Part shown: one piece after another, positions 5,090-5,090 of the stretch
Numbering within the stretch: the stretch's first letter is position 1
Layout: the number at the start of each line of letters is the position of its first letter
Source: a bacterium
GTDB lineage: Bacteria; Bacillota; Clostridia; Oscillospirales; Acutalibacteraceae
Direction: 5' to 3'
Assembly (NCBI GenBank): GCA_020627425.1
Contig: JAHKXX010000293.1
Span: forward strand, 1-5,090
Length of the DNA stretch: 5,090 nucleotides
Notes under the pieces: model-generated
Told to the model about the DNA's origin: nothing
The model's database searches: none
Seen by the model: the letters and a program-made list of their open reading frames with translations, nothing else
Translations under genes and position numbers: made by a program

Positions 5090-5090
5090 C

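Overview
The window looks like ordinary chromosome of a low-to-mid-GC Gram-positive anaerobe of class Clostridia, most likely an Oscillospiraceae/Ruminococcaceae-type gut bacterium. The grounds are strong AGGAGG-like ribosome binding sites, near-consensus sigma-A promoters, use of GTG and TTG starts, a YlmC/YmxH-type PRC-barrel protein (a family typical of spore-forming Firmicutes), and moderately AT-rich genes separated by strikingly GC-rich intergenic repeats. The genus assignment is inference; no rRNA or marker phylogeny is available.

Layout. Positions 1-839 (minus strand) hold the first 279 codons of NAD-dependent DNA ligase (ligA), cut by the left edge. Positions 840-1216 form a divergent intergenic region that carries the ligA promoter, a GC-rich repeat/hairpin element, an AT-rich stretch and a perfect-consensus promoter for the next gene. 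Positions 1217-3682 encode an 821-residue CtpE/Exp7-like P-type ATPase (10 membrane segments, probably cation or Ca2+ transport). Positions 3718-3764 fold into a hairpin that contains the Shine-Dalgarno sequence of the following gene, a 95-residue YlmC/YmxH-family PRC-barrel protein (3763-4050, TTG start). Nineteen bases later comes thiE, thiamine-phosphate synthase (4070-4714). A small Smr-domain protein (4701-4934, minus strand) converges on thiE and overlaps its end by 14 bp. Positions 4935-5090 hold the Smr gene's leader and promoter and a second copy of the intergenic repeat element, which runs off the right edge.

Function. These are housekeeping or accessory-metabolic genes with no clear shared pathway: DNA joining (LigA), cation transport, a PRC-barrel protein next to thiamine synthesis, and a possible nucleic-acid-processing Smr protein. 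I see no defence system, phage, transposase or CRISPR. The most interesting material is non-coding. The two intergenic regions share a modular element: a 21-bp hairpin unit whose arms differ between copies by a compensating base-pair change, followed by GTTACC-N28-GGTTTATTGTCCCTCT at identical spacing. One unit of it supplies the -35 box of the ligA promoter. The hairpin that sequesters the ylmC-type ribosome binding site is a second point of interest.
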